Of a stretch of DNA of 64,000 bases, positions 25,822 through 35,519 are shown in pieces. Position numbers and translations under genes: made by a program. The stretch spans positions 124,001 through 188,000 of the forward strand of contig JANYCZ010000029.1 of NCBI GenBank assembly GCA_025360015.1, written 5' to 3'. Position 1 is the first letter of the stretch. The number at the start of each line of letters is the position of its first letter. The notes beneath the pieces were generated by a model that saw only the letters and a list, made by a program, of their open reading frames with translations, was not told the origin of the DNA and made no database searches. The DNA is from Verrucomicrobiota bacterium. Lineage in GTDB: Bacteria; Verrucomicrobiota; Verrucomicrobiia; Verrucomicrobiales; Verrucomicrobiaceae.

Positions 25822-25917
25822 GCATTGGACATTCGTTGTTGATTCGCTTTCGCTCACCCTCCGGGCTCCCTTCGGTCGTCTGTCTCGCTTCGCTCGGCTC
25901 CGCATTCGTCATTCCGC
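25822..25917 (+). repeat. two direct copies of the GCATTCG(A/T)CATT repeat
   Basis: Copies at 25822-25846 and 25902-25917 resemble the right arm of the inverted repeat at 23099. They fill the gap between the MurU-like and AmgK-like genes, with a CT-rich stretch between them. The second copy ends 11 bases before the ATG at 25929. Confidence 0.45.
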
Positions 25918-25928
25918 TCTTCCCACCC

Positions 25929-26918
25929 ATGCTCCCCGAACACGAGGCTTTGCTTATCTTCACCCGTGAACAGTTCCCTGAACTGGACGGCACGCCGTGT
26001 GATGTGGAAGTGATCCTCAAGGGGGCATCCGACCGCCATTTCTACCGCCTCAACTGGCAGAGGGATCGTGACCCGATGATCCTCATGGTTTACACCCTGG
26101 CGCGGCGCGACAATCCGAAATTCGTCCCCGCCACCCATCGACTGAGGAAAATCGGCGCACATGTGCCGGAGGTTTATGCCTTTGATGAGCAGCGCCTATG
26201 CGTCTGGCTGGAGGATTTGGGCCGCATCGACCTGCAATCCTTCAATGACCACTCCTGGGAGCGGCGCTTCCCGCTGTACCAGGCCACCCTGCGGGAGGCG
26301 GCCAAGTTTCACGGCGTCGGGGAAAGCTCGCTCACGGCGGGTGACGTTGACGAACTCGAACCCGGCTTTGACGAAGCGCTCTACGAATGGGAGCAGGGCT
26401 ACTTCCTGGAGCATTTTGTGGGTGGTTATCTGGGGCGCGAGTTTTCCAATGCCGAGTACAAAACCGCGCATGAAACACTCCGGCAGCTCCGCCGCCGCCT
26501 CGCCCGCCTGCAGCGCTGCCTGGTGCATCGCGATTTTCAGAGCCAGAACGTGCTCATTCGTGGCGAGGACGCCTGGCTGGTAGATTACCAAGGTCTGCGC
26601 CTCGGCCTCGCCGAATACGATCTCGCCTCCCTGCTCTATGATCCCTACGTGAACTTTACGAGGACGGAGCGCGGCACTCTGCTGCGCTACTATGCGGAGC
26701 ATCGCGGACTGGCGCTCAGCGACGTGCGTGAAATCTTTTACCTCTGCGCCGCCCAGCGCCTCATGCAGGCGCTAGGTGCCTACGCCAATCTCAGCCGCAA
26801 TCTGGGCAAACCTCACTACGAGCAGCACATCCCTGCTGCAGTGTCGAATCTTGCCGAAGTCTGCGCCGAAGGGCAGGGGCTGCACGAACTGCGCATGTTT
26901 TTTGCCGGCGGGCTGTGA
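25929..26918 (+). CDS. aminoglycoside phosphotransferase-fold kinase, AmgK-like
   Basis: 329 residues from ATG 25929. An open frame runs further upstream but through the repeat region. The APH kinase motifs are complete: catalytic VHRDFQSQNVL (His200, Asp202, Asn207), metal-binding VDYQG (Asp219), and an N-terminal lobe with ILKGASDRHFYRL. AmgK is the anomeric MurNAc/GlcNAc kinase of Gram-negative cell-wall recycling; the adjacent MurU-like gene supports this. An aminoglycoside-resistance role is unlikely, since the gene sits in a housekeeping neighbourhood. Confidence 0.75.
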   Translation: MLPEHEALLIFTREQFPELDGTPCDVEVILKGASDRHFYRLNWQRDRDPMILMVYTLARRDNPKFVPATHRLRKIGAHVPEVYAFDEQRLCVWLEDLGRIDLQSFNDHSWERRFPLYQATLREAAKFHGVGESSLTAGDVDELEPGFDEALYEWEQGYFLEHFVGGYLGREFSNAEYKTAHETLRQLRRRLARLQRCLVHRDFQSQNVLIRGEDAWLVDYQGLRLGLAEYDLASLLYDPYVNFTRTERGTLLRYYAEHRGLALSDVREIFYLCAAQRLMQALGAYANLSRNLGKPHYEQHIPAAVSNLAEVCAEGQGLHELRMFFAGGL

Positions 26919-27254
26919 TCACACCGGCCAGCGGAAGCACTGGCCTGCCGCCAGTTTGCCGTGGGAGTAGGCGGAGATGCGGACCCGGTTGGCGCTGTGG
27001 CCGCTGAGCCGCCAGACGTTGCTCTGATCCAGCGCATGCAGGAAGCCCACACGGCCGCTGGCCCGCACGTCGAGAGGCTGCATGGCGACGAGGCAGCCGT
27101 TGGTCGGTGTCACAGAGCGACACAAATTGATCCATCGCACCGCGACGCCGGTCGCACAGCCCGAAATTGACGGCTTTGAAATGGTCAAAGCTCATGCCAA
27201 ATTGCGGGCGATTTCCGACGGATTGTGGCCGGGTTCGATGACGTAGGCAGCCAT
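26919..27254 (-). pseudogene. decayed LysM-domain gene
   Basis: From ATG 27254 the frame reads MAAYVIEPGHNPSEIARNL and then meets TGA. If one base is skipped at that point the next frame continues MSFDHFKAVNFGL. Joined, these give a textbook LysM domain (Y-x-I-x-P-G-x-x-x-x-x-I-A-R ... A-x-N-x-G-L). Beyond it, the first frame resumes with MQPLDVRASGRVGFLHAL and stops at 26919 after GQCFRWPV. So one short gene appears broken by at least two frame changes. It overlaps no other gene and lies between the AmgK-like gene and cdsA. Decay or a sequencing error are both possible. Confidence 0.5.
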
Positions 27255-27353
27255 GACGGGTGAAATTAACGGGCGTGAAGGAAAGCCAAATGCGAAATCG
27301 CATTGCTCTCACCTGCGGGATGGGCTCTAAATGGCCTACCCCCAACTTGTTGC

Positions 27354-28262
27354 ATGTCCGAAACCGCCGCCGCCACGCCGCCCCCCTCGCCCAGCAAGCG
27401 TCGCGTTTTCGCCTCCCGTTTGTTCAGCACCCTCCTTCTGTGGTCGCTGCTTGCGGTGGCCTTTCTGGAATGGCATCACACCTGGCTGATCATTGCGATC
27501 ACTGGATTTTTTGGTGTTGCGGGTGCCGTCGAGTACTTCCGCCTGCTGCGCAATGACCCGCAGGCTCGCTCCTTCAACGCGCTCGGCTTCATCATCTGCA
27601 TCACCTACTGGGGCGTGGTGATCTGGTACACGACTACTCATCATAAAGCGCCGCCCATGGAGTTTGACCTCGCGGCGCTCACCGCCAGCGTGCACGGCTC
27701 CTTCATCCTCTGCTACCGCCATCAGCTTGAGGGTGCGTCCACCCTGCAGCGCATTTTTAACACCGTCTTTGGCACCGTTTACACCGTCATCTTCTTTGGC
27801 TTCATGGTGCGGCTCATGTACTTCCATGCGGATGGCAAGGGCATCACAGACATCTTCCTCGTGCTCTTTCTCATCATGGTCACGAAGTTCAGCGACATGG
27901 GCGCCTACGTGGTCGGTGTGCTGTTTGGGAAGCACAAGATGATCCCGCACATCAGCCCCGCGAAATCGTGGGAGGGCTTTGTCGGTGCTTTCATCGGTTC
28001 GTTTGGTGCTGCCGCGGTGCTGCTGGCCACCATCCCCGAAAAGCTTGTCCCTCTGACGTGGATGCACGGCATGATCCTTGCGCCGGTGCTCTGCGCGACG
28101 GCTGTGACGGGTGATCTGGCCGAATCCGTGCTCAAACGCTGTGTCGCCATCAAGGACAGCGGCCAGGCGCTCCCCGGCATCGGCGGCATTCTCGATCTCA
28201 CCGACAGCCTGCTTTTCACTGCGCCGGTGTTTTATTTTTACTTGTCCGCCATCGCACGATAA
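27354..28262 (+). CDS. cdsA: phosphatidate cytidylyltransferase
   Basis: 302 residues from ATG 27354. CdsA makes CDP-diacylglycerol from phosphatidate and CTP in the inner membrane. About seven hydrophobic segments are visible, and the C-terminal signature is present as SVLKRCVAIKDSGQALPG, then IGGILDLTDSLLF. The usual signature has a His before GG and Arg between the Asps (GHGG, DR); here these are Ile and Leu, a departure that I believe also occurs in other PVC members but cannot check. It precedes dxr by 19 bases, a pairing common in bacteria. Confidence 0.9.
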   Translation: MSETAAATPPPSPSKRRVFASRLFSTLLLWSLLAVAFLEWHHTWLIIAITGFFGVAGAVEYFRLLRNDPQARSFNALGFIICITYWGVVIWYTTTHHKAPPMEFDLAALTASVHGSFILCYRHQLEGASTLQRIFNTVFGTVYTVIFFGFMVRLMYFHADGKGITDIFLVLFLIMVTKFSDMGAYVVGVLFGKHKMIPHISPAKSWEGFVGAFIGSFGAAAVLLATIPEKLVPLTWMHGMILAPVLCATAVTGDLAESVLKRCVAIKDSGQALPGIGGILDLTDSLLFTAPVFYFYLSAIAR

Positions 28263-28281
28263 GCCAAAGCAAGCCTTCGTG

Positions 28282-29424
28282 ATGCGCAAAGTACTCCTCC
28301 TCGGCTCCACCGGCTCCATCGGCACCAGTGCCCTCAAAGTCGCACGCGACATCCCCGAGCGTATGCAGATCGTCGGTCTGGCCGCGAATTGCAGCGTTGA
28401 AGCGCTCGTGGAGCAGGTCCGCGAGACCGGCGTGAAGCAGGTGGCGCTGACCGATGCCGCCGCTGCGGAAAAAGCCCGCTCGCTGCTGCCTGCGGATGTG
28501 GTGCTGCACACGGGCACGCAGGGGCTGGTCGATCTGGTGAATGAATCCGACGCCGACATGGTGCTCGTTGCCATCGTGGGCACTGCAGGTCTTGCACCGG
28601 CGCTCGCCGCCATTGAGCGTGGCATGCATTTGGCCGTGGCCAGCAAAGAGATCCTCGTCATGGCCGGCGAAGCCGTCACCGAGGCCGCCAAGCGCAAAGG
28701 CGTGAACATACTGCCCGTGGACAGCGAGCACAATGCCATCTTCCAGTGCCTCGAAGGCCACCGGCACAGCTACGTCCAGCGCATCCTCCTCACCGCCAGC
28801 GGCGGCCCCTTCCGCACGTTGCCAGCCGATCAACTGACCGCCGTCACCGTCGCCCAGGCGCTGAAGCATCCCACTTGGACTATGGGCCGCAAGATCACCA
28901 TCGACAGCGCCACCCTCTTCAACAAGGGACTCGAAATGATTGAGGCCAAGTGGCTCTTCGACGTGCCGATGGACAAGATCGAAGTCGTCGTTCACCCGCA
29001 AAGCATCGTTCACAGCATGGTCGAATTTGCCGACCACAGCGTCATCGCCCAGCTCAGCCACAGCGACATGTGCTTCCCGATCCAGTACGCCGTCACCTGG
29101 CCCGACCGCGTGACTAACAACCTCAAGCCGCTGGATTTTGCCAAGGTCGGTGCCCTGCATTTCGAGGCGCCACGCGTGGACGATTTCCCTGCTCTTAATC
29201 TGGCCCGCCATGCCGGCACTGTCGGTGGCACGTTGCCTGCTGTACTTAACGCCGCCAACGAAGTCGCCGTCGAAGCCTTCCTCAATGGCAAGATCTCGTT
29301 TCCTGGTATATGGCAGACGGTGGAGAGCGTCATGACCGCGCATCAGGTAGTTGAGCATCCGGATCTCGGGGCTCTTATCGACGCAGATGCGTGGGCGAGG
29401 CGGAAGGCTGCGGAGTTGCTTTAA
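28282..29424 (+). CDS. dxr: 1-deoxy-D-xylulose 5-phosphate reductoisomerase
   Basis: 380 residues from ATG 28282, the usual length. DXR converts DXP to MEP with NADPH, the committed MEP-pathway step. The nucleotide motif GSTGSIGTSAL is at the N-terminus; the metal/substrate site is covered by ASKEILVMAGE, PVDSEHNAIFQCL and KITIDSATLFNKGLEMIEA, with the flexible-loop region VEVVHPQSIVHSMV-like (here VVVHPQSIVHSMVEF). C-terminal NLARHAGTVGGTLPAVLNAA is typical. Its partner dxs lies at 59761-61653, so the pathway is dispersed. Confidence 0.96.
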   Translation: MRKVLLLGSTGSIGTSALKVARDIPERMQIVGLAANCSVEALVEQVRETGVKQVALTDAAAAEKARSLLPADVVLHTGTQGLVDLVNESDADMVLVAIVGTAGLAPALAAIERGMHLAVASKEILVMAGEAVTEAAKRKGVNILPVDSEHNAIFQCLEGHRHSYVQRILLTASGGPFRTLPADQLTAVTVAQALKHPTWTMGRKITIDSATLFNKGLEMIEAKWLFDVPMDKIEVVVHPQSIVHSMVEFADHSVIAQLSHSDMCFPIQYAVTWPDRVTNNLKPLDFAKVGALHFEAPRVDDFPALNLARHAGTVGGTLPAVLNAANEVAVEAFLNGKISFPGIWQTVESVMTAHQVVEHPDLGALIDADAWARRKAAELL

Positions 29425-29511
29425 ATTCTTTTCAAGCTTCCAAAAACTCTCCAAAAATGTCCTCGCCCCTGAGGGGGGCGTGCTAATCTCTCGGCGAATC
29501 CACTGTTCGCT

Positions 29512-32500
29512 ATGAAAAACACCCTCAGCCTCGCGCTGCTGCCAGCCATGACGCTGGCGTTTGTTTCTGCCTTCGGCATCTCTCATGCGGCTCCGCCTAA
29601 GAGCCGTCCTGAAACCAAGGCACCACCTCCGCAGGAGTTGCATGCGGACATCACCATCAATCCGGACGAACTGGCGCCGGAATCGACCATTGAACTCGTG
29701 TTTCCGACGGCGATGGTGGCGAAGGATCAAATCGGCAAGAATGCAGCCACCTCGCCGCTGGTCATCACCCCGGAACTGACCGGCACGTTTGAGTGGACGA
29801 GCACCCGCAGCGGCCAGTTCCACCTCACGCAGGCACCCAAATTTGCAGCCAGCTATATCTTCAAACTGCACGCTGGTTTGACCGACCTCGGGGGAAAACC
29901 CCTCTCGGTGGAAAAACTCGATTCCGTGGAAAGCGCCCGCTTCCGCATCGTGGACCAGCATCCGCGTTGGTTTGATGACGATGCGCAGAATCGCAGCCCG
30001 CGTTTCCTCTTCGAGTTCAACGATGGCGTCACGCCCGCAGAGGTGGCCAAGCACATCAAGTTCGTCTCTGAATCCTCGCCGCAGGCGGTGGCCGCCAAGA
30101 TTCGCCATGCGACGGGGAAGGACTTTACCCGCATGAGCGCCGAGCCGCAGGCGACCTGGGCGGAGCAAATTTCCAAAGTGAAACCTGCCGTGGGAGATGA
30201 TGCCGCCCGTCTCAGCGCCATCATCGTGGAGCCTGAAACCCAGCTCGGCATTGGCAAATGGAGGCTCACCATCGCCGAAACACTGAGCAACGCCTCGGGC
30301 ATCAATCAGATCGCCACGGGTGACGACATCCAGCTTGGCGAGATCAAGCCGTTTGAAGTGCGCGAGGTCAGCGCACACACGCCGTTCGACAGCGACTACT
30401 ACATCGATGTCGATTTCAACAAGCGCCTGCTGCCGCCGACGAATGATGAAATGACGAAGGAGATGACGTCTGCCTTTGCGCAAAAGCTCGTGCCGTTCGT
30501 CACCATCCGGAAGGCGGCTGGAGGCAAGGATGAGGCTCCGCTGGCGGGGCTCAAGATCGAGATTCTCGGCCGCACGCTGCGCTTCACCGGCCCCTTCGAA
30601 ATCAACACGAAGTACACGGTCACGGTCGATATGGCGATCACCTCGGGGGACAATCTGCCGTTGTCGGCCAACTATAAAAACGAAGTCGCCTTCATCCCGA
30701 ATCCACCCTATCTCGCCGCGCCGACCTTCATCAATGCGCAGCTCGCCAAAGGCGCTGCGGATTACGAATTCAGCGCCGCGAATGTGAGCCAGGTGCGCGT
30801 GCGCGCCAAGCGCCTCAACGGCCCTGAATTGCTCAAGGCTCTCGATGACTACCGCACCTACCGCACCGCCTACTACGGCAACGACAAACAAAAAGCGGCC
30901 TACAAGACCCAGTCCATCGATGCCTACCCCGGCACGCAGGTGTATGACCGCAGTTTCCCGGTAAACAAGCCTCTGGATCACAGCGAGATACTGAAACTGA
31001 ACTTGCGTGAAGTGCTTGGCGATTTCCCCGCAGCTCCGTTGTTCATCGAACTCGAAGGCACCGCCGCTGCCGGGCTTAAGGACAAAGGGGTGATCACCCA
31101 GACGCTCGTGCAATTCACCGACCTGGGCATCATGCAGAAAAGCAATGGCCGCGAGTCGATGGTTTTCGTGACCTCGCTCGAAACAGCCAAGCCCGTACCC
31201 GGCGTGCGACTCACGTTTGTGGATACGGATTTAAAGCTCATCGGCTACGGTGACACCGACGCCAGCGGCATCGCTACCGCCGCGGGAGCCACGCCTGCCT
31301 TCGTGCTCGCTGAAAAGAACGGCGATTGCGCTGTCATCGAATGCAGCGACAGCAGCATCAACATTCCCTACGACATCTCGCAGGCCTACGAAAACGTCTG
31401 GAAGCCGCAGCGGCGCACCTTTGTTTTTTCCGACCGCCCGCTCTACAAGCCCGGTGACACGGCGCATTTCAAGGCGCACACCCGCCTGCTCATCGGTGAT
31501 GATTTGAGCCTCGATCAAGCTCCCGCGCAGGGGCGACTTGTGATCCGCGATCCGCGCTACCGCATCGTGATCGACAAACCGGTGACCTTCACTGCCAACG
31601 GTGCCTGGGCGGATGATGTGGTGCTGCCAACGGGCCCCGCAGGCTGGTATGATCTCTCGATCAATCTTAAGGCGGCCAATCCGAACAGCCAGAGTGAAGC
31701 CGGTGGCAGCATGACTTTCCGCATTGACGACTACAAACCCAACACCTTCGAGGTGAAGCTCGACACCAAGGCCCTCAAATTCCAGCCCGACCGCATCCAT
31801 TTGCCCCTCACCGCAAACTACTACATGGGCAAGTCTCTCTCCGTCGCCAAGGTGCAATGGAGCGCGAACTCGCGGCGCGACTACCAGGCACCCGAGGTTT
31901 ACAATCACTATCATTTTGGTGAGGCAGATGCCTGGTCGCATTATGGGCAGGACCGCGACGCCACTGGCGACTACGACGGGAATAGCAATGACGCGACGGA
32001 GAACGAGTGGTTTGTGAATGGCAATCTCTTCCTGGCTGAAGACGGCACCGCTACGCTCGAAATGCCGCAGCCGCCGCCAGACCGTGCCGCGCTGCCGCAG
32101 CGCGTGCGCGTGAATGCCGAAGTCACTGACATCAATGAGCAGACCATCAGTTCCTCGACTGAGTTTGAAGTGCCCGGCGCGGACTTCCTGCTGGGCCTCA
32201 AAGGTCCCGATTATTTTGGCACCACTGGCAAGGCGTTGCAGCTCGAAGTTGTCGCGATTGATTCCAATGGCGCGCCCGCCGCAGGCACTGTTCACGTCGA
32301 TCTCAAAGTCGAGCGTCAGGAATACCACACGCTTAAAATCGCCACCGCTGGCGGGGGATCGACCACCAAGGATCAGGTCGTCCTGCGTGAGGAATTGAAG
32401 CAGAGCTTTGATTTGAAAGCCGCCACCCCAGGCTCGGCCCCATCGGTCACCGTTCCATTCACGCCAGCAGCAGGCGGTGTATATTTCGTCACCGCTGAGG

Positions 32501-35481
32501 CCGTTGATGCCAAAGGCACCAAAGTGCTCTCGCGCATGCCGTTCTACGCCGTCGGCGGCAAAGAATTCCCATGGGCGATGGAGGATGGCAACCGCATGAA
32601 CCTCCAGCCGGAGAAGACCAAGCTCAAGCCTGGTGAAGAAGCTATCATCGTGGTCAAGACACCCATCGCCGGCACCGCGCTCGTCACCGTGGAGCGCAAC
32701 AAGCTGCACCGGCAGTTTGTGACCGAACTCACGCTCGAAAATCCCATCATCCGCGTGCCGCTCGGTGAGGATGAATTTCCCAATGTCTTCGTCTCCGTCA
32801 TCGTCATCCGTGGTTCCGCGGCCAGCACCAAGCAGCACAAGATGCCGGAGTATCGCGTCGGTTACTGCGCCCTCACCGTGGAGTCAGATGCGAAGGAGCT
32901 GAAGCTCGCGGTCAAGCCAGATCATGATGAGGTGCGCCCCGCCGAAGCAGTGAACATCACCACGACGATCACCGATGCGAAAGGTGCCGCCGTCTCAGGT
33001 GCGGACGTGACGCTGTATGCTGTGGATGAAGGTGTGCTCAGCCTCATGAAGCATGAGACGCCTGATCCTTCCGCGTATTTCCACGCCGAGCTGCCGCTCG
33101 CCATCGACAGCTTCACCTCTTTCGACCACCTGCTCTCTGAAGAAGCCTCAATGCGGGATCGTGGCAACAAAGGATTCGTCGTGGGTGGTGGTGATGGCGA
33201 CGAAAACGGACCGAACGTGAACTTGCGCAAAAACTTCATCGTCACGCCACTGTGGCTTGCCTCCGGCACCACGGATGCGCAGGGCAGGCTGAGCGCCAGC
33301 GTCACCGCACCGGACAATCTCACACGCTATCGCATCATGGCCGTTGCCGCGTCTGGCGTGGATCGTTTCGGCAGCGGCGAATCCGCCTTCAAGATCAACA
33401 AGCCGCTCATGATCGAGCCCGCCGTCCCGCGCTTTGCCCGCCTGGGAGATGAATTCCTCGTCAATGCCATCGTGCACAACACCACGCCCAATGCGGGTGC
33501 TGTGGAAGTCACGCTCGAGCTTGATGCCACGGCCAACTTCATCCAGGAGAAGCGTGATTTCGTTCCCGCGTCGCTCAAGGCCGACACCGGCGGCAGCGCC
33601 AAGCGGCAGAGGATCATCCTGCAAATCAAAGCCGGTGAAACCGCCGCCACCGCCTTCCCGGTGCAGTTCGTGCAGCTCGGCACCGCGAAATGGAAATGGA
33701 TAGCACGCGGCGTGGACTGGCCTGTGGCAGCCAGCGACGGCACGGAATCGAGCTTTGAAGTGAATCATCCCGTGCCCGAGCTGCGCTATGTGAGCTACAC
33801 GCGTCTCAAGGCCGATGAACCCAACGAGAACCTCATCAAGGACGTGAACCCCGCGCTGCTGGAAGGTGAAGGCTCGCTCTCGCTCGGCATCAGCAACAGC
33901 CGCCTCTATGAGGCTCGCGATGCGCTCGACTACCTGCTGCACTATCCGTATGGCTGCGTGGAGCAGACCACGTCTGCCACCATGCCCTGGCTCGCCCTCG
34001 GCAAATACGAGCCGTTGTTCCCCGATCAACTCGGTGGCGGCAAGGCCAAGCAGGTCATCCAGGCCGGTGTGGACAAGCTCTTGCAAATGACTACGGATGA
34101 AGGCGGCCTCGCCTACTGGCCCGGCGGCACCGAGTCCAGCTTCTGGGGCAGCGCTTATGGCGGCATGATGCTGCTGCGCGCGAAAGATCAAGGCGCGGAT
34201 GTGCCTGAAGACGCGATCAACAAGCTCGTTGAATTCCTCTCGAAAAAACTGCGTGGCCTCGATGAAGAAAAAGACCTCTACAACATCACCGATTCCGCGC
34301 TGGCGCTATACACCCTCGCGAAAGCTGGCAAGCCCGAGCCTGCTTATCAGAATCTGCTTTTCGGCCGACGCGAGCACCTGCCTGAAATTGCCCGACTCTA
34401 CCTCGCGCTGTCAATGTGCTTGAGCAATGCACCTGAGCAGCAGATCAAGGACACCCTCGGCTGGAGACCTGTAGAGCATTCCGTGCCTTCAAAGACCGAG
34501 AGCAAGCCCAAGGTCGCCAATGCCAAGTCCAAGAGCGACACCAAATCCAAAACGGAAACTAAGAAGGCGACACCTGCTCCGGCACCGCCCCCTGTCGTCT
34601 GGAGCCACTGGGTCGGCAATGGTGCGAACAAGGCGCTGCGTTTGCTCTGCTACACGCACCTCGGCCTCACCGAAGACGCGGAGCACCTCGCAGTGTCGAT
34701 CCTGCAATCCCGCAACGGCCGCGGCGAGTGGGGCAACACCTTCACCAATGCCTGGACCCTCACCGCTCTGACCGCCTACGAGCGCAGCTTGAAGAAAGTG
34801 GGCGAGCCGCTCGCTGCGACGGGTCATTGGGACACCCAGGCCGTGCCGCTCAATCTCGCTGCGGGATTCTCCAGCACCCGCGTGAACTTTGCGCTCAATC
34901 AGGCGCTCAGCGCCAAGCCCCTCAGCGTCGAGCTCCCCGCAGGCCGTGAGGTCTTCGGACGCATCGAAGCACGCAGTTTCCCGCCGCAGCGTGCTTTTGC
35001 CGGAGAGAACAAAGGCTACGCCATTGAGCGCAGCTACGAAGAGCTGAACATGGACGGTTCCACCACCGGCACCGAAGACCTGCGCGTAGGTGACATGGTC
35101 GTCGTCACGCTGAAGATCGAGATCGGCGGCGGTGATCGCTACCTCGCCATCGATGACGCCCTGCCCGCCGTCTTCGAAGCCATCAATCCCGAGTTCGGCA
35201 CCCAGAGCGAACGCGAAGGCGATCAACTTCCCAATGGCACCCAGCCCTGGTTCTGCGACCACCGCGAAATCCGCACCGACCGCGCCCTGTTCTTCACCGA
35301 CTTCGCCCCAGCCAAAGGCAAGTTCAGCCTGCAATACCTCGTCCGCGTCATCGCCGAAGGTGACACCACCGCACCGCCTGCGAAGATCGAAGCCATGTAC
35401 CAGCCCGAAAAATACGGCCTCAGCCCGACGCAACGTGTGCGCACACTGCCTTCGGGCAATGCGAAAGTAGCTGGAAAGTGA
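29512..35481 (+). CDS. bacterial alpha-2-macroglobulin with thioester motif
   Basis: 1989 residues with a signal peptide (ending SHAAPP). Bacterial A2Ms trap proteases in the periplasm or outside the cell. The thioester motif GCVEQ is present (Cys1482, Gln1485 in YPYGCVEQTTSA), so it should be able to form the covalent trap. N-terminal MG domains (~40-700) carry beta-sandwich blocks including RPLYKPGDTAHFK, the MG3-type motif; the bait region should lie near ~1170-1230. The alpha-helical thioester domain spans ~1440-1780 and contains an insert at ~1660-1695 rich in Lys, Ser, Thr, Ala and Pro. No pbpC is adjacent, unlike in enterobacteria. Confidence 0.93.
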   Translation: MKNTLSLALLPAMTLAFVSAFGISHAAPPKSRPETKAPPPQELHADITINPDELAPESTIELVFPTAMVAKDQIGKNAATSPLVITPELTGTFEWTSTRSGQFHLTQAPKFAASYIFKLHAGLTDLGGKPLSVEKLDSVESARFRIVDQHPRWFDDDAQNRSPRFLFEFNDGVTPAEVAKHIKFVSESSPQAVAAKIRHATGKDFTRMSAEPQATWAEQISKVKPAVGDDAARLSAIIVEPETQLGIGKWRLTIAETLSNASGINQIATGDDIQLGEIKPFEVREVSAHTPFDSDYYIDVDFNKRLLPPTNDEMTKEMTSAFAQKLVPFVTIRKAAGGKDEAPLAGLKIEILGRTLRFTGPFEINTKYTVTVDMAITSGDNLPLSANYKNEVAFIPNPPYLAAPTFINAQLAKGAADYEFSAANVSQVRVRAKRLNGPELLKALDDYRTYRTAYYGNDKQKAAYKTQSIDAYPGTQVYDRSFPVNKPLDHSEILKLNLREVLGDFPAAPLFIELEGTAAAGLKDKGVITQTLVQFTDLGIMQKSNGRESMVFVTSLETAKPVPGVRLTFVDTDLKLIGYGDTDASGIATAAGATPAFVLAEKNGDCAVIECSDSSINIPYDISQAYENVWKPQRRTFVFSDRPLYKPGDTAHFKAHTRLLIGDDLSLDQAPAQGRLVIRDPRYRIVIDKPVTFTANGAWADDVVLPTGPAGWYDLSINLKAANPNSQSEAGGSMTFRIDDYKPNTFEVKLDTKALKFQPDRIHLPLTANYYMGKSLSVAKVQWSANSRRDYQAPEVYNHYHFGEADAWSHYGQDRDATGDYDGNSNDATENEWFVNGNLFLAEDGTATLEMPQPPPDRAALPQRVRVNAEVTDINEQTISSSTEFEVPGADFLLGLKGPDYFGTTGKALQLEVVAIDSNGAPAAGTVHVDLKVERQEYHTLKIATAGGGSTTKDQVVLREELKQSFDLKAATPGSAPSVTVPFTPAAGGVYFVTAEAVDAKGTKVLSRMPFYAVGGKEFPWAMEDGNRMNLQPEKTKLKPGEEAIIVVKTPIAGTALVTVERNKLHRQFVTELTLENPIIRVPLGEDEFPNVFVSVIVIRGSAASTKQHKMPEYRVGYCALTVESDAKELKLAVKPDHDEVRPAEAVNITTTITDAKGAAVSGADVTLYAVDEGVLSLMKHETPDPSAYFHAELPLAIDSFTSFDHLLSEEASMRDRGNKGFVVGGGDGDENGPNVNLRKNFIVTPLWLASGTTDAQGRLSASVTAPDNLTRYRIMAVAASGVDRFGSGESAFKINKPLMIEPAVPRFARLGDEFLVNAIVHNTTPNAGAVEVTLELDATANFIQEKRDFVPASLKADTGGSAKRQRIILQIKAGETAATAFPVQFVQLGTAKWKWIARGVDWPVAASDGTESSFEVNHPVPELRYVSYTRLKADEPNENLIKDVNPALLEGEGSLSLGISNSRLYEARDALDYLLHYPYGCVEQTTSATMPWLALGKYEPLFPDQLGGGKAKQVIQAGVDKLLQMTTDEGGLAYWPGGTESSFWGSAYGGMMLLRAKDQGADVPEDAINKLVEFLSKKLRGLDEEKDLYNITDSALALYTLAKAGKPEPAYQNLLFGRREHLPEIARLYLALSMCLSNAPEQQIKDTLGWRPVEHSVPSKTESKPKVANAKSKSDTKSKTETKKATPAPAPPPVVWSHWVGNGANKALRLLCYTHLGLTEDAEHLAVSILQSRNGRGEWGNTFTNAWTLTALTAYERSLKKVGEPLAATGHWDTQAVPLNLAAGFSSTRVNFALNQALSAKPLSVELPAGREVFGRIEARSFPPQRAFAGENKGYAIERSYEELNMDGSTTGTEDLRVGDMVVVTLKIEIGGGDRYLAIDDALPAVFEAINPEFGTQSEREGDQLPNGTQPWFCDHREIRTDRALFFTDFAPAKGKFSLQYLVRVIAEGDTTAPPAKIEAMYQPEKYGLSPTQRVRTLPSGNAKVAGK

Positions 35482-35519
35482 AGTGAGACAGATGCATTCG
35501 CCCGTCGTAATCGTTCTCA

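Noticed and set aside
25850-25901. CT-rich stretch between the MurU- and AmgK-like genes as a regulatory RNA
   Set aside because: No stable hairpin plus T-run and no conserved motif; it is more likely part of the repeat unit.
27178-27200. Selenocysteine or recoding read of the TGA at the LysM break
   Set aside because: No SECIS-like hairpin visible and the LysM match requires a frame change, not readthrough; decay is simpler.
29463-29481. GC hairpin (CGCCCC/GGGGCG) before the A2M gene as a terminator of dxr
   Set aside because: The stem is six pairs with no T tract, so it is not convincing.
28216-31113. 965-residue open frame on the minus strand
   Set aside because: Antisense to dxr and the start of the A2M gene, both strongly supported; no recognisable domain.
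31231-32838. 535-residue minus-strand frame within A2M
   Set aside because: Antisense shadow of an intact gene with no domain signal.
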